From: Pseudomonas migulae
Lineage (GTDB): Bacteria; Pseudomonadota; Gammaproteobacteria; Pseudomonadales; Pseudomonadaceae
DNA length: 64,000 bases
Direction: 5' to 3'
Assembly (NCBI RefSeq): GCF_024169315.1
Contig: NZ_JALJWR010000001.1
Location: forward strand, 1,137,501-1,201,500
Positions 16,516-27,172 of this stretch are shown here, in pieces; within the stretch, counting starts at the first letter, position 1; each line of letters begins with the position of its first letter. Position numbers and translations under genes: made by a program. The notes beneath the pieces are model-generated. The model ran no database searches and was not told the origin of the DNA. It worked only from the letters and a program-made list of their open reading frames with translations.

Positions 16516-17300
16516 TCGCCCTGCACCTGAAAAAACTGCCGCTGACCCGCGAAGTCAGCCTGCTGATCCTGGCCTATCTGTACGTGCCGATCTTTGTACT
16601 GATCGCCTACAGCTTCAACGCCAATCGCTCGGCGACGGTGTGGACCGAGTTTTCGTTCGCCTGGTATGGACGGATTCTGGCCAACCCGTCGATCCAGACG
16701 GCGGCGCTGAACTCGATCATCGTCGCCGGCATCGCCACGGTTTGCGCCACGGCCATCGCGTTGCTCGCAGCACTGGCGACTTACCGGCCGTTCTACGGGC
16801 AGAAGATGGTCGAGGGCGGGATCAACCTGCCGCTGATCCTGCCGGAGATCGTCACCGCCGTGGCCACGTTGCTGCTGTTCATGGCGCTGGGGATCAAGCT
16901 CGGTTTGCTGACGGTGATCGTCGCGCACATCGGCTTCTGCATTCCCTTCGCTTACCTGCCGATCCGCGCGCGTTTGAATGACTTGGACAAAAGCCTGCTG
17001 GAAGCGGCGAACGATCTGTACGCCAACCCGTGGCAGGTGTTTCGCCGGGTGACGTTGCCGTTGTTGTGGCCGGCGGTGTTGTCCGGTTCGGTGCTGGCGT
17101 TCGTGGTCAGCCTCGACGATTTCATCATGACGTTTTTTGTCGCCGGGCCGGGTTCAACCACCTTGCCGGTGTACATCTTCTCGGCGATCAAGGCCGGCGT
17201 AACGCCGGAGATCAACGCGATTTCGACCCTCATGCTGGTGATTTCCATCGTGCTGGTGGTGCTGGCCTTCTGGCTGGGACAGCGCGGTAAAAACCAATAA
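16512..17300 (+). CDS. polyamine-type ABC transporter permease (PotC-like)
   Basis: 262 residues, six predicted transmembrane helices, first at VSLLILAYLYVPIFVLIAY. The EAA loop reads EAANDLYANPWQVFRRVTLPLLWPAV. The conserved FVVSLDDFIMTFFVAGPG segment is typical of PotC/PotI permeases. It is co-transcribed with the ATPase and binding-protein genes. Confidence 0.92.
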   Translation: MIALHLKKLPLTREVSLLILAYLYVPIFVLIAYSFNANRSATVWTEFSFAWYGRILANPSIQTAALNSIIVAGIATVCATAIALLAALATYRPFYGQKMVEGGINLPLILPEIVTAVATLLLFMALGIKLGLLTVIVAHIGFCIPFAYLPIRARLNDLDKSLLEAANDLYANPWQVFRRVTLPLLWPAVLSGSVLAFVVSLDDFIMTFFVAGPGSTTLPVYIFSAIKAGVTPEINAISTLMLVISIVLVVLAFWLGQRGKNQ

Positions 17301-17317
17301 TCCTGGAGCGTACTTTT

Positions 17318-18370
17318 ATGAAAACAAAAAGCATGCGTTACGCCGTCGCCGGTCTGGCCCTGAGTTGCTTCACTGCGTTCAGCGCCCAGGCCGCCGAGCC
17401 CAAAGAACTGTTTTTCTACAACTGGACCGATTATTACCCGGTAGACCTGCTGGCCAAATTCGAAAAAGAGACCGGCATCAAGGTCACGATGGATGGCTAT
17501 GACAGCAACGAAACCCTGCTGGCCAAATTGCAGGCCGGCGGCGCGGCGTATGACGTGATCGTGCCGTCGCAGTCGATCATGCGCACCCTGATCAATCAGG
17601 ACCTGCTGTTGGAAATCGACGCGTCGGCCCTGCCCAATTTCAAGCACGTCAAACCGGCGTTTCGCGACCCGAGCTTCGACCCTGGCCGCAAGTTCTCGGC
17701 GCCGTACCTGTGGGGCACCACCGGGTTTTCCTATGACAGCGCACGCGTGCCCGGCGGCAAACTCGACGACTCGTGGAAAGAGTTCTTCGAACCGCGCAAG
17801 GAACTGCAGGGGCAACTTGCCGCCCTCGATACGTCCAGCAGCGTGATCAATGCCGCCAGCCATTACCTGAACGTCGACGAGTGCAGCGAAAACCCGCAGG
17901 ACGCCAAGCGCATTCTGGAACTGCTGCAAAAGCAGAAACCGTTCCTGAAGATGTACAGCTCCGACAACACCGTCGACCGCATGGCCTCAGGCGAAGTGAT
18001 CATGATGCAGAACTGGAACGGCTCCACTGCCCGTGCCACGTTGCAGAAGAGCACGATCAAATACGTGTATCCGAAGGAAGGCCTGGCGATGTTCCAGGAC
18101 AACTTCGCCGTGCCCAAAAGCGCCCCGCATCCCGGCAACGCGAAGATTTTCATCGACTGGATGATGAAACCGGAAAACGCCGCTGCCGTGTCCAACGCCA
18201 TTGCCTACGACAACGGCATCCAGAGCGACAAGCTGATCGACGCCAAATGGCGGGTCATGGATGCGATCAACATGCCCGACGAGTTCGCCTCGCGCCTGCG
18301 CCCCGAGAAAGAGTGCAGCAACAAGGCGCGGGCGCTGCAGGACCGGATCTGGTCGAAGCTCAAGGGTTGA
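17318..18370 (+). CDS. periplasmic binding protein of a polyamine-type importer (PotD/PotF-like)
   Basis: 350 residues. Signal peptide (MKTKSMRYAVAGLALSCFTA..., cleavage after AQA), then FYNWTDYYPVDLLAKFEKETGIKV, the hallmark N-terminus of PotD/PotF/SpuD-type proteins. Polyamine binders use Trp, Asp and Glu residues of such segments; the full set cannot be verified here. The neighbouring amidohydrolases suggest that the ligand may be another cationic nitrogen compound. Confidence 0.9.
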   Translation: MKTKSMRYAVAGLALSCFTAFSAQAAEPKELFFYNWTDYYPVDLLAKFEKETGIKVTMDGYDSNETLLAKLQAGGAAYDVIVPSQSIMRTLINQDLLLEIDASALPNFKHVKPAFRDPSFDPGRKFSAPYLWGTTGFSYDSARVPGGKLDDSWKEFFEPRKELQGQLAALDTSSSVINAASHYLNVDECSENPQDAKRILELLQKQKPFLKMYSSDNTVDRMASGEVIMMQNWNGSTARATLQKSTIKYVYPKEGLAMFQDNFAVPKSAPHPGNAKIFIDWMMKPENAAAVSNAIAYDNGIQSDKLIDAKWRVMDAINMPDEFASRLRPEKECSNKARALQDRIWSKLKG

Positions 18371-18390
18371 CCTGACACCGAGTCGCGGCC

Positions 18391-18455
18391 TTCGCGAGCA
18401 AGCCCGCTCCCACATTTGAAATACATTCCCCTGTGGGAGCGGGCTTGCTCGCGAA
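18391..18455. repeat. REPIN: inverted REP pair
   Basis: Two 24-base units TTCGCGAGCAAGCCCGCTCC.. and its perfect inverse are separated by 17 bases, between the binding-protein stop and the amidohydrolase start. Such a position within an operon could protect or attenuate the mRNA. Confidence 0.88.
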
Positions 18456-18492
18456 TAGGCCGGCCCTGACAACACAAAACCTGAGGTTTGTT

Positions 18493-19689
18493 ATGACCCA
18501 CCGCCGCTGGCTGCGCAACGTGCGCCCCTATGGCTCCACCGCCGAAGACCTGCTGATCGAAAACGGCCTGTTCAAACAGCGCCGCCCGGCATCGTCCGCG
18601 GCCCTGACCGCCACCGACATCGACGGCCAGAACCAGCTGCTTACCCCGGCCCTGGTGGAAAGCCACGTCCACCTCGACAAAACCCTTTGGGGCCAACCCT
18701 GGCGCCCAAACAGCGCCGGGCCGACACTCAAGGATTACATCGCCAACGAACGCCGCGTGCTGCGTGAAGTGCAGAGCCCCATCGCCGAGCGTGCCGGCGC
18801 CCTGCTGGAAAACTGCATCGCCCGCGGCTCCCTGACTATGCGTTGCCACGTCGACATCGACCCGGATTTCGGTCTGCGGCATGTCGAGGCCATGCAGCAA
18901 CTGCGCGATCGCTATCGCGACCTGATCGACCTGCAACTGGTGGTGTTCCCGCAAACCGGCCTGATCAGCCGCCCCGGCACCGCCGAACTGATGCGCGAAG
19001 CCATGGCGCTGGGCGTGGAAAACGTCGGTGGTCTCGACCCCTGCGGCATCGACAACAACCCGGTCGCCCAGCTCGATTTCGTGTTCAAACTGGCCAGCGA
19101 ATTCGACCGGGGTGTCGACATTCACCTGCACGACAAGGGTGAACTGGGCCTGTGGCAAATCGCACTGATCGCCGACTACACCGAGCATTACGGGCGCCAT
19201 GGTCGGGTCATGATCAGTCATGCGTATTGCCTGGGCATGCTGCCGTGGAGTCAGGTCAAACCGGTGGCCGAACGGCTGGCGGCGCTGGGGATTTCGCTGA
19301 TGAGCTCGGCACCGGCCGATTGCGCGGTACCGCCATTCCTGGCTTTGCGCGAGACCGGGGTGAACGTGTGCCTGGGGTCGGACGGTATTCGTGACGCGTG
19401 GTCGCCCATGGGCAACGGCGACATGCTGGAACGGGCGATGCTGCTGGCGTTTCGTTTCGACGTGAACAAGGACGAGGAACTGGCGGCAGCGTTTGCAGCG
19501 GCGACCGTGAATGGCGCGCTGGCGCTGGGCTGTGACGATTATGGCGTGGAGATCGGTCAATCGGCGGACTTCCTGTTGATGCCGGTGCAGACACTGGGTG
19601 AAGCGGTGGTGTCGCGGCCTCTGCGCCAGGTGTATCGACGCGGTGAGCTGATTGCCGCCGGTGGCCAACTGCTGGACAGCCGTTTGTGA
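18493..19689 (+). CDS. cytosine deaminase-like amidohydrolase (CodA/AtzC family)
   Basis: 398 residues. The N-terminal metal motif ESHVHLDK (HxH), then MRCHVDIDP, DIHLHDKGEL, ISHAYCLGM and the late CLGSDGIRDAWSPMGNGDML are the landmarks of CodA-type deaminases; the position of the CodA catalytic glutamate is Asp here, so the substrate is probably not cytosine itself. The ATG at 18493 is chosen because GAGG precedes it; an in-frame upstream start lies inside the REP unit. Its last four bases overlap the next amidohydrolase. Likely role: hydrolysis of a cyclic amidine or amide brought in by the adjacent importer. Confidence 0.85.
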   Translation: MTHRRWLRNVRPYGSTAEDLLIENGLFKQRRPASSAALTATDIDGQNQLLTPALVESHVHLDKTLWGQPWRPNSAGPTLKDYIANERRVLREVQSPIAERAGALLENCIARGSLTMRCHVDIDPDFGLRHVEAMQQLRDRYRDLIDLQLVVFPQTGLISRPGTAELMREAMALGVENVGGLDPCGIDNNPVAQLDFVFKLASEFDRGVDIHLHDKGELGLWQIALIADYTEHYGRHGRVMISHAYCLGMLPWSQVKPVAERLAALGISLMSSAPADCAVPPFLALRETGVNVCLGSDGIRDAWSPMGNGDMLERAMLLAFRFDVNKDEELAAAFAAATVNGALALGCDDYGVEIGQSADFLLMPVQTLGEAVVSRPLRQVYRRGELIAAGGQLLDSRL

Positions 19690-21173
19690 AGCGCATGGGC
19701 TTGCGGGCCAGCTGCGTGGTCGGTTTCGAAGGTACGCAGCATGTGTTGTGGCGCGACGGCGAAGTGGTGTTCGAAGGCTCGCGGATTGTGTTTGTCGGGC
19801 GTGGTTATCCGGGCCCGGTGGATCAGTGGGTCGACTACGGCAACGCGCTGATCGGCCCCGGCTTCATCGACCTGGATGCCCTCGGCGACCTCGATTCCAC
19901 GGTGCTGACCCTGGACAACGGCGATGAGCGTGACATGGGCCGGATGTGGTCCGAAGACTATCTGGCCGCCGGTCCACGGGAGAGTTACACCGCGGATGAA
20001 GAAGTCTTCAAGTACCGCTACGCCTTCACGCAGTTGATCCGCAATGGCATCACCACCGCCATGCCGATCACCTCGATGTACTACCGCGAGTGGGCCGAGA
20101 CGTACGACGAATTTGCTGCGGTGGCCGGTGTGGCAGCTGAGCTTGGACTGCGGACTTACCTTGGCCCCTGCTACATGAGTGGCATGAGTTATTGGCGCGC
20201 CGATGGCAGCCTGGGGCACCACTGGGATGAAGCCCGAGGCATGGCTGGGATTGACGCGGCGGTGCAGTTTTTCGAGGATTTCGACGGTTCACATGACGGC
20301 CTGATTCGTGGCGCGCTGCTGCCGGATCGCATCCAGACCTGCACCCCGGCGCTGCTGCAACGCACCGCCGCGTTGAGTCGCGAGTTGAACGCGCCGATGC
20401 GCTTGCATTGCTGCCAGGGCCTTGGCGAAGTGGCGATGGTTGAGCAGTTGCACGGTGCTTCGCCGCTGGCGTGGTTGGAGCAATTGGGTCTGCTGACGCC
20501 GCGCAGCCTGCTGCCCCACGGCATTTACACCCACGGTGATGAAGACCTGCAACGGGTGGTGAATGGCGGCGCGAGCCTGGTGCATTGCCCAGTGGTGTTT
20601 GCCCGGGACGGCGAGGCGCTGAACTCGTTCGGGCGCTATCGGGCCAAGGGCATCAACTTTGCGCTAGGCACTGACACCTGGCCGGCGGACTTGCTGGAGA
20701 ACATGCGTCAGGGGTTGAACATCGCTCGGTTGATGGAGGGCGGGGGTTCGCTTACCAGCGCGCTGGATATGTACAACGCCGCCACCCTCGGCGGCGCCAA
20801 GGCACTGGGACGTGATGATCTCGGCCGACTGGCGCCAGGGTGCAAGGCCGACATCACGGTGTTCAGCCTTCGCAGCCTGCATTTAGGGCCGTTGTTCGAT
20901 CCACTGAAAAACCTGGTGCTGGCCGGGCGCGGTGACGACTGCATCGCCAGCTACATCGATGGCCGCGGCGTGATGCAGGACGGTCAGGTTCAAGGCGTCG
21001 ACTACGCCGCCCTGCAACGCCAGGCCCAACGGCAATTCGAAACACTGATGCGCAGTCACAGCGATCGGGCCTTTGGCCAACCGGACTGGAAAACCCTGTT
21101 CAAACCGGCCATCCCGTTCGCCGACGACTACAGCGCACACGCGCCGCTGAGCGCAATGGATCCCCTTCTCTAG
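19686..21173 (+). CDS. amidohydrolase-fold protein lacking the N-terminal HxH metal site
   Basis: 495 residues of the chlorohydrolase/SsnA/TrzN subgroup. The expected GFIDxHxH at the first strand reads GFIDLDALGD, so the two metal histidines are Asp64 and Leu66. Later landmarks remain: MRLHCCQGLGE, LLPHGIYTHGDEDL and FALGTDTWPADLLENMRQ. It may use an altered metal site or have become a non-classical hydrolase. GTG start overlapping the previous stop (GTGA); an ATG nine bases on is possible. It is coupled to the CodA-like gene, so both probably act on the same substrate series. Confidence 0.82.
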   Translation: MKRMGLRASCVVGFEGTQHVLWRDGEVVFEGSRIVFVGRGYPGPVDQWVDYGNALIGPGFIDLDALGDLDSTVLTLDNGDERDMGRMWSEDYLAAGPRESYTADEEVFKYRYAFTQLIRNGITTAMPITSMYYREWAETYDEFAAVAGVAAELGLRTYLGPCYMSGMSYWRADGSLGHHWDEARGMAGIDAAVQFFEDFDGSHDGLIRGALLPDRIQTCTPALLQRTAALSRELNAPMRLHCCQGLGEVAMVEQLHGASPLAWLEQLGLLTPRSLLPHGIYTHGDEDLQRVVNGGASLVHCPVVFARDGEALNSFGRYRAKGINFALGTDTWPADLLENMRQGLNIARLMEGGGSLTSALDMYNAATLGGAKALGRDDLGRLAPGCKADITVFSLRSLHLGPLFDPLKNLVLAGRGDDCIASYIDGRGVMQDGQVQGVDYAALQRQAQRQFETLMRSHSDRAFGQPDWKTLFKPAIPFADDYSAHAPLSAMDPLL

Positions 21174-21185
21174 AGATTTCTGCCC

Positions 21186-21848
21186 ATGCAAAGCTTCGAC
21201 TTCAGCACCCTGAGTGCGCGGGACAAATACAAGATTCTGATCGGCAGCGTGGTGCCTCGGCCCATCGCGCTGGTCACCACGATTGATGGCGAAGGACGGA
21301 TCAACGCCGCGCCGTTCAGCTTCTTCAATGCGCTGTCGGCGGACCCGCCGATCCTCGCATTGGGCGTGGAAAACTACGGCGACCAAAGCCCCAAGGACAC
21401 CACCCGCAATATCCAGCTCAACCAGGAGTTCACCGTCAACATCGTCAGCGATGCGTTGGTGGAAGCGATGAACGTCTGCGCCGTGCCTTTCGCCCCCGGT
21501 TTCGACGAACTGACCGCCGCCGGCCTCACGGCCATTCCCGGTACCACCGTGAAATGCCCGCGCATCGGCGAGGCGCCCGTGGCGCTGGAGTGCCGACGGA
21601 TGATGGCGCTGTCCATCGGGCAGTCTCGGGAGATCATCTTCGGTGAAGTGCTGATGGCCCATGTGCGGGACGAACTGATCGACCCGAAAACCCTGTACAT
21701 CGATCAACTGGGACTCGATGCGATCGGGCGCATGGGTGGGCATGGGTATGCGCGGACGCGGGACTACTTCGATTTGCCGACCCGGTCGTTGCAGGCGTGG
21801 ACGGATGCGCCGGGGGGTGGTGAGCGGTTTTGGCCGGTTGCCAAGTAA
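21186..21848 (+). CDS. flavin reductase-like FMN-binding split-barrel protein
   Basis: 220 residues with the flavin reductase-like (DIM6/NTAB) signature: LIGSVVPRPIALVTTIDGEG, NAAPFSFFNALSADPPIL, then NIQLNQEFTVNIVS. Proteins of this group bind FMN and reduce free flavin or act as FMN enzymes. It is the last gene of the transporter/amidohydrolase unit. No flavin-dependent oxygenase is encoded beside it, so its partner is unknown; it might itself catalyse a reduction in the pathway. Confidence 0.85.
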   Translation: MQSFDFSTLSARDKYKILIGSVVPRPIALVTTIDGEGRINAAPFSFFNALSADPPILALGVENYGDQSPKDTTRNIQLNQEFTVNIVSDALVEAMNVCAVPFAPGFDELTAAGLTAIPGTTVKCPRIGEAPVALECRRMMALSIGQSREIIFGEVLMAHVRDELIDPKTLYIDQLGLDAIGRMGGHGYARTRDYFDLPTRSLQAWTDAPGGGERFWPVAK

Positions 21849-21867
21849 GCAGCCGTCACACATAACC

Positions 21868-22002
21868 TGTGGCGAGGGGATTTATCCCCGTTCGGCGGCG
21901 AAGCCGTCGTAAAAGCCGGTGAATGCGGTTTTTCTGAAACTATTGCGGTGGCCGGTTTTAGGGCTGCTTCGCAGCCCAACGGGGATAAATCCCCTCGCCA
22001 CA
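21868..22002. repeat. REP-like pair of a second repeat family (GTGGCGAGGGGATTTATCCCC)
   Basis: TGTGGCGAGGGGATTTATCC at 21868 and its inverse at 21978-22002 flank a spacer that contains a further hairpin (GGGCTGC TTC GCAGCCC, 21961-21977). A compact copy of the same family occurs at 39066-39095. It lies between convergent genes. Confidence 0.85.
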
Positions 22003-22054
22003 AAAGCTCACTTGCCACAAAAAAACCTTACCCCATGAGCTCCCTCGCCACAGG

Positions 22055-25000
22055 TCAATGGAAATCCCGGCTGCGCACATTGATGCCGTCGAGTAACTCG
22101 CTCAGATCGCTCAAACGCCCCGCAATCAAATGCCGCACCTCGCCTTCCTTCTCCCAGCGCCCATCGACCTTGAGCAACTGCGATCCGACCAACACCTGGC
22201 GTTGCCGGTCGGCCAGGTCGCGCCAGACCACCACGTTGACGTTTCCGAACTCGTCCTCAAGGGTGACGAAGGTCACGCCACTGGCGGTGCCCGGACGCTG
22301 TCGACCGGTCACCAACCCGGCGACGCTGACCGGTCGGCCATGCTCGACCTCCAGCAGCTCCTTCGAACTGCGGCAGCGCCGGGCTTTCAATTCGCCCCGC
22401 AACAGGGCCAGCGGATGCGGGCCGAGGGTGGTGCCGAGACTGTTGTAATCCGCCAGCAGGTCTTCGCCGACCGTGGGTTTGGGCAACGCCACCGCATCCT
22501 CTTCCTGGCTCGGCAAACCGGCGAACAAACCCAATTGTTTCTGCACCCCCGCCACCTCCCAGCGCGCCCGATGCCGGTCACCGGCCAGCCCTCGCAACGC
22601 GCCGGCATCGGCCAGTTGCTCCTGCGCACGAGCATCGAGCCGCGCCCGTTCGCCGAGGTCGGCGATGTCGATAACCGCGCCCTTCGACCTCGCGCTTTCG
22701 ATACGCCGCGCATCGTCTTCGCGAAACCCCTTGATCATCCGCAGCCCCATGCGAATCGCCGGCTGCGCGCCGATAATCGGTTCGAGGCTGCAATCCCAGT
22801 CGCTGGCGCGCACGTCCACCGGGCGAATCTGCAAATGATGCCGGCGAGCGTCCTGCAGAATCTGGTCCGGGCTGTAGAAACCCATGGGCCAGCTGTTGAT
22901 CAGCGCACAGGCGAAGGCCGCCGGTTCATGGCATTTCAACCAGCAACTGGCATAGGTCAGCAAGGCAAAACTGGCGGCGTGGGACTCGGGGAATCCGTAG
23001 CTGCCAAAGCCTTTTATCTGTTCGAAGATCAGCGCAGAAAATTCAGCCGTATAACCATTTTTCTTCATCCCCGCCGCCAGGCGTTCCTTGTGCGGTTCGA
23101 GCCCGCCGTGGCGTTTCCAGGCCGCCATGGAGCGGCGCAACTGATCAGCCTCGCCGGGGCTGTAATCGGCGGCGACGATGGCGATCTGCATCACTTGCTC
23201 CTGAAACAGCGGCACGCCCAACGTACGCTCCAGCACCACCTCGAGTTTCTTCGACGGGTACTTCACTTCTTCTTCGCCATTACGCCGCCGCAGATACGGA
23301 TGCACCATCCCGCCCTGAATCGGCCCGGGCCGGACGATGGCCACCTCGATCACCAAATCGTAGAACGTCTTGGGCCTGAGCCTCGGCAGCATCGACATCT
23401 GCGCCCGGGACTCGATCTGGAACACCCCGATAGTGTCCGCATGCCCAATCATTTCGTAGGTTTTCGGGTCTTCGGCCGGGATAGTTGCCAGACTTAAATC
23501 AAGGTTGCGGTGCCGTCGCAGCAGATCGAAACAACGGCGAATCGCGCTGAGCATGCCCAGCGCAAGAATATCGACCTTGAGCAAACCGACCGCGTCCAGA
23601 TCGTCCTTGTCCCACTGGATGATGGTGCGCTCGGCCATGGCGGCGTTTTCCACCGGCACCAGACTGTCCAGAGGGTGTTCGGAAATCACGAAACCGCCGG
23701 GGTGCTGGGACAGGTGCCGGGGAAAACCGATCAGTTGCCCGGTCAGGCCCAACACCCGGCGCAACACCGGACTCTCGGGATCGAAACCGCCTTCACGCAG
23801 GCGCTCCACGGGCGGCGTTTCATCACTCCAGTGGCCGCAGCAATCGGCCAGGGCATTGATCTGGTCCGGCGGCAAACCCAGCGCCTTGGCCACATCGCGC
23901 ACCGCACCCGCCGAGTGATACGTGCTGACCACGGCAGTCAGCGCCGCGCGGGTCCGGCCATAACGCTGGAACACATACTGCAAGACTTCTTCGCGGCGTT
24001 CATGTTCGAAGTCCACATCGATATCCGGCGGCTCGTTGCGCTCCTTGGAAAGAAAGCGCTCGAACAACAGCGTGGTGCGGTCCGGATCGATTTCCGTGAT
24101 TCCCAACGCAAAACACACCGCCGAGTTGGCGGCTGAACCGCGGCCCTGGCAGAGGATTTTTTGCTCACGGGCAAACCGGACGATGTCGTGGACCGTCAGG
24201 AAATAACTTTCGTAACCCAGTTCGGCAATCAGCTCCAGTTCCTTGTCGATCTGCTTGAGCACCTTGGTTTGCGGGCCTTTTGGCCAACGCCAGGCGATCC
24301 CCTCGTCGGTCAAATGACGCAGCCAGGACGAGGCCGTCTGGCCTTCCGGCACCAGCTCGCGGGGATACTGATACCGCAACTGGCCAAGATCAAAGGTGCA
24401 ACGCCGGGCAATGGTCAGCGTTTCATCGAGCAACGCTTGCGGGTAGATCGACTGCAAGGCATCGAGGCTGCGCAGATGCCGCTCGCCATTGGGGTGCAGG
24501 CGCAACCCGGCCTCGGCCACCGGCACGTGATGACGGATCGCGGTCATGGTGTCCTGCAAGGCGCGCCGGCCACGGATGTGCATGTGCACATCGCCGCTGG
24601 CCACGACCGGGATTCGCAGTTCCCGCGCCAACGTCAGCAATGCGCTCAATCGCCCTGCGTCGTCCTGGCCGCGATGCAGCTGGACCGCCAGCCACAGGCG
24701 CTCGGGGAACGTCTGTGTCAGCCAGTGGCCGCTTTGAAAATCATCGACAGCATCCGGCACCCACAACACCAACAGCCCCGGCAACGGCTCGCTGAAATCC
24801 TCCCGCAGCACCTGGTACTGGCCTTTTTGCGTGCGCCGCCGTGCTCGGGTAATCAGTCGGCACAGATTCTGGTAGCCCTCGAGGTTCTCCACCAGCAGCA
24901 CCAGTTTCGGGCCGTTGTCGATGCGCACTTCGCTGCCGATGATCAGCGGCAGTTCCACGGATTTGGCCGCTTGCCAAGCACGAACGATGCCCGCCAGGGT

Positions 25001-25132
25001 GCATTCATCGGTGATCGCCAGCGCCTGATAGCCCTGTTTTTTCGCCCGCTGAAAGAGCTCAAGGGCGCTGGAAGCACCGCGCTGGAAACTGAAGTTCGAC
25101 AGGCAGTGCAACTCGGCATAGTCGATGCTCAT
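22055..25132 (-). CDS. dnaE2: error-prone DNA polymerase III alpha subunit DnaE2 (ImuC)
   Basis: 1025 residues from the ATG that overlaps the ImuB stop. The N-terminal PHP domain starts [18 protein letters not shown]; the polymerase palm shows [15 protein letters not shown] with its aspartates; a C-terminal OB fold ends [18 protein letters not shown]. DnaE2 is the catalytic polymerase of the SOS mutasome and makes damage-induced mutations during translesion synthesis, with ImuB linking it to the sliding clamp. It is the last gene of the lexA2-imuA-imuB-dnaE2 cassette. Confidence 0.95.
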   Translation of the reverse strand: MSIDYAELHCLSNFSFQRGASSALELFQRAKKQGYQALAITDECTLAGIVRAWQAAKSVELPLIIGSEVRIDNGPKLVLLVENLEGYQNLCRLITRARRRTQKGQYQVLREDFSEPLPGLLVLWVPDAVDDFQSGHWLTQTFPERLWLAVQLHRGQDDAGRLSALLTLARELRIPVVASGDVHMHIRGRRALQDTMTAIRHHVPVAEAGLRLHPNGERHLRSLDALQSIYPQALLDETLTIARRCTFDLGQLRYQYPRELVPEGQTASSWLRHLTDEGIAWRWPKGPQTKVLKQIDKELELIAELGYESYFLTVHDIVRFAREQKILCQGRGSAANSAVCFALGITEIDPDRTTLLFERFLSKERNEPPDIDVDFEHERREEVLQYVFQRYGRTRAALTAVVSTYHSAGAVRDVAKALGLPPDQINALADCCGHWSDETPPVERLREGGFDPESPVLRRVLGLTGQLIGFPRHLSQHPGGFVISEHPLDSLVPVENAAMAERTIIQWDKDDLDAVGLLKVDILALGMLSAIRRCFDLLRRHRNLDLSLATIPAEDPKTYEMIGHADTIGVFQIESRAQMSMLPRLRPKTFYDLVIEVAIVRPGPIQGGMVHPYLRRRNGEEEVKYPSKKLEVVLERTLGVPLFQEQVMQIAIVAADYSPGEADQLRRSMAAWKRHGGLEPHKERLAAGMKKNGYTAEFSALIFEQIKGFGSYGFPESHAASFALLTYASCWLKCHEPAAFACALINSWPMGFYSPDQILQDARRHHLQIRPVDVRASDWDCSLEPIIGAQPAIRMGLRMIKGFREDDARRIESARSKGAVIDIADLGERARLDARAQEQLADAGALRGLAGDRHRARWEVAGVQKQLGLFAGLPSQEEDAVALPKPTVGEDLLADYNSLGTTLGPHPLALLRGELKARRCRSSKELLEVEHGRPVSVAGLVTGRQRPGTASGVTFVTLEDEFGNVNVVVWRDLADRQRQVLVGSQLLKVDGRWEKEGEVRHLIAGRLSDLSELLDGINVRSRDFH

Positions 25133-26544
25133 GCGAACCAGCCCTGCAACCACAACGGGCCGTCCTTACCGACTGCACGATAGGCCCAGCCCTGCTGGCC
25201 GGAACGGGTTTCGACCAGGTAATAATCGCGGCGCACGTCGTCGCCATCCCACCAACCGGACTCGATGCGCTCCGGGCCCATGAGGATGCGCGTCGAACCT
25301 TCGTGAACCGCCTGCGGTTCAGTCAGCAACCAGCCCGGACGCTGCACGCCCGGCATGACCGCGCAACGCTGGCTGTCGACACTGGCCTGCCAGGCGCACT
25401 CCGGCCGGTGATCGGCCTGGAACCGCAAGCCCTGCACCGCGTCATCCCCGAGCCGCGCGCGCAAGCGTTCGCGCAGTTGCTCCCAGGGCAAGGACTGTTG
25501 CGGGCGATCGTCGAACAGTTCCTGGTACTGGGGAACGAAGGCCGGCAAGTCTTCGGCGCGCAGGCGGAAACCGCGCACCGGCGCCTCGACCTGAACCTGC
25601 TCCAGGCGCCCTCGGGCCAGTTCGAACAACATGGCCGGATCGCGCTCGGCGCTGAGCAGGCCGACCTTGATCACGCTGTCCGGTAACCCGGCGTGTTCCA
25701 GGTGCAGGTCGAAACGCTGCACGCCGCTGTCGCGACCGCACAGGAACGCCGACAGATCGCCGGTCAACCGGCGCAACGGAAACAGCAGCGCCTGATGGGA
25801 CTGCACGTCGAAATTGAGCTCGATGCGCACATCGAACCGGTCCGGCGGCAGGTAGAACGCCAGGGCCAGTCGCCGCGTGCCAAGCAGCGCATCGAGGTGC
25901 TTGAGCACCTGAGATTCGAAACGCCGGGCCAGGCTCTGCCGGGGCAATGCCTGCACCTGGCTCAAGGTGCGCAGCCCCATGCGTGACAACGCCGTGGCGA
26001 CACTGGCCTCGAGCCCGATCCGGTCGATGGGCAGTTGCCCCAGATGATGCTGCAAGGCCTGATCGTCGGGCACCACCAGACCGTCATAGGCGTTGGCCAG
26101 AATCCGCGCCGCCACCGGGTTGGGCACCGCCACGATCCGATGCCGAAACCCCAGCTCGCCGAGTTCGGCGCGCAATCGCGCTTCGAGTTGCGGCCAGTCC
26201 CCGAACAATCCCAGGCTGGACTCGATTTCAAACACCACCGCTCGCGGGTAATGCACGCTGACCTGGGAGCTGAAGCGGTAGGCCCACGCGGCGAGAAACT
26301 GCTGCCAGTGTTCGATCTCGGCAGCGTCGTATTCCGCCGTGACAAAGCCTTTGCTCAACGCCTGGGCGGCAGTCATCGACTGACCGGGTCGCAAGCCCAG
26401 CGCCCGCGCCGAAGCGTTGACCGCCTGCAACACCCGACGCTGCGCCGGGCCGGTCAGCAGCGCCAGTGGCTCATCGGGGTCGGCGCGCTGACGCAGTACC
26501 GCGTCCAGCGCCAATTGCGGGAAAAGAATACACACCCAGCGCAT
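25129..26544 (-). CDS. imuB: Y-family polymerase-like mutasome protein ImuB
   Basis: 471 residues from [19 protein letters not shown]; longer in-frame starts would run into imuA and are rejected. The fold is that of a Y-family polymerase, but the N-terminal catalytic DxD of active enzymes is replaced by FPQLAL, in line with ImuB being an inactive scaffold that contacts the clamp. Fingers/thumb motifs include [11 protein letters not shown] and [25 protein letters not shown] (helix-hairpin-helix). Its gene overlaps dnaE2 by four bases. Confidence 0.93.
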   Translation of the reverse strand: MRWVCILFPQLALDAVLRQRADPDEPLALLTGPAQRRVLQAVNASARALGLRPGQSMTAAQALSKGFVTAEYDAAEIEHWQQFLAAWAYRFSSQVSVHYPRAVVFEIESSLGLFGDWPQLEARLRAELGELGFRHRIVAVPNPVAARILANAYDGLVVPDDQALQHHLGQLPIDRIGLEASVATALSRMGLRTLSQVQALPRQSLARRFESQVLKHLDALLGTRRLALAFYLPPDRFDVRIELNFDVQSHQALLFPLRRLTGDLSAFLCGRDSGVQRFDLHLEHAGLPDSVIKVGLLSAERDPAMLFELARGRLEQVQVEAPVRGFRLRAEDLPAFVPQYQELFDDRPQQSLPWEQLRERLRARLGDDAVQGLRFQADHRPECAWQASVDSQRCAVMPGVQRPGWLLTEPQAVHEGSTRILMGPERIESGWWDGDDVRRDYYLVETRSGQQGWAYRAVGKDGPLWLQGWFA

Positions 26545-26551
26545 GGCAACC

Positions 26552-27172
26552 TCAATGCCCCACGGGGAAGGCAATCGGCGCCGAACGGGCCAGCCCGCCC
26601 CGGCACTTGAGCACGCGCAATTGCGCAGGCCTGGCGTCGATGGCGATGCGCAGGGCCGCGGGCGAAGGGTTGATGGCTTCATTGATCGAGCGATAGGCAA
26701 ATGCCAGGGTCGCGCCGGTTTCCGCCGCCACCTGCAAGCGCCGCAATGCCCGGTCATCAGCCTTGTGCGGCCAGCACAGCACCGCGCCGCAACTGCCTGA
26801 TCGCAGGCATTGTTCCGCCGCCCACAACGCATCGCGCTCGCTGGCCTGGATGATCGACAACTGGCGCAGATCGACCCCGGCGGTTTGCCAGGCTTGCGGA
26901 TACGGCACGTACGGCGGCGCCACCAGCACGATGCGCTCGCCCGCCGCCGACAGCCGTGCCAGCGCCGGCCACACCAGTTGCAACTCGCCAACGCCCTGCC
27001 CGGCCAGGAGGATTTCGGTCAGCGCCGCTTCCGGCCAGCCACCGGTGGGCAACGCCGCATCCAGCGCGGCATGCCCGGTGGGTTGCGGGCTGACGCTCGG
27101 GGGCGCAGGCCGGCCTTTCCAGACCTGGCCGCCATTGAACAGCGTATCCAGCGCAACGACGGCACCCATCAC
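26552..27172 (-). CDS. imuA: translesion synthesis accessory protein ImuA (RecA/SulA-like)
   Basis: 206 residues, or 205 if the second Met (MGAVVALD, 27169) is used. It has the RecA-like core without an intact Walker A: ALPTGGWPEAALTEILLAGQGVGELQLVWPALA, then RIVLVAPPYVPYPQAW. ImuA supports the ImuB/DnaE2 mutasome in SOS mutagenesis. It overlaps the lexA2 stop and lies seven bases before imuB, so all four genes form one transcript. Confidence 0.92.
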   Translation of the reverse strand: MMGAVVALDTLFNGGQVWKGRPAPPSVSPQPTGHAALDAALPTGGWPEAALTEILLAGQGVGELQLVWPALARLSAAGERIVLVAPPYVPYPQAWQTAGVDLRQLSIIQASERDALWAAEQCLRSGSCGAVLCWPHKADDRALRRLQVAAETGATLAFAYRSINEAINPSPAALRIAIDARPAQLRVLKCRGGLARSAPIAFPVGH

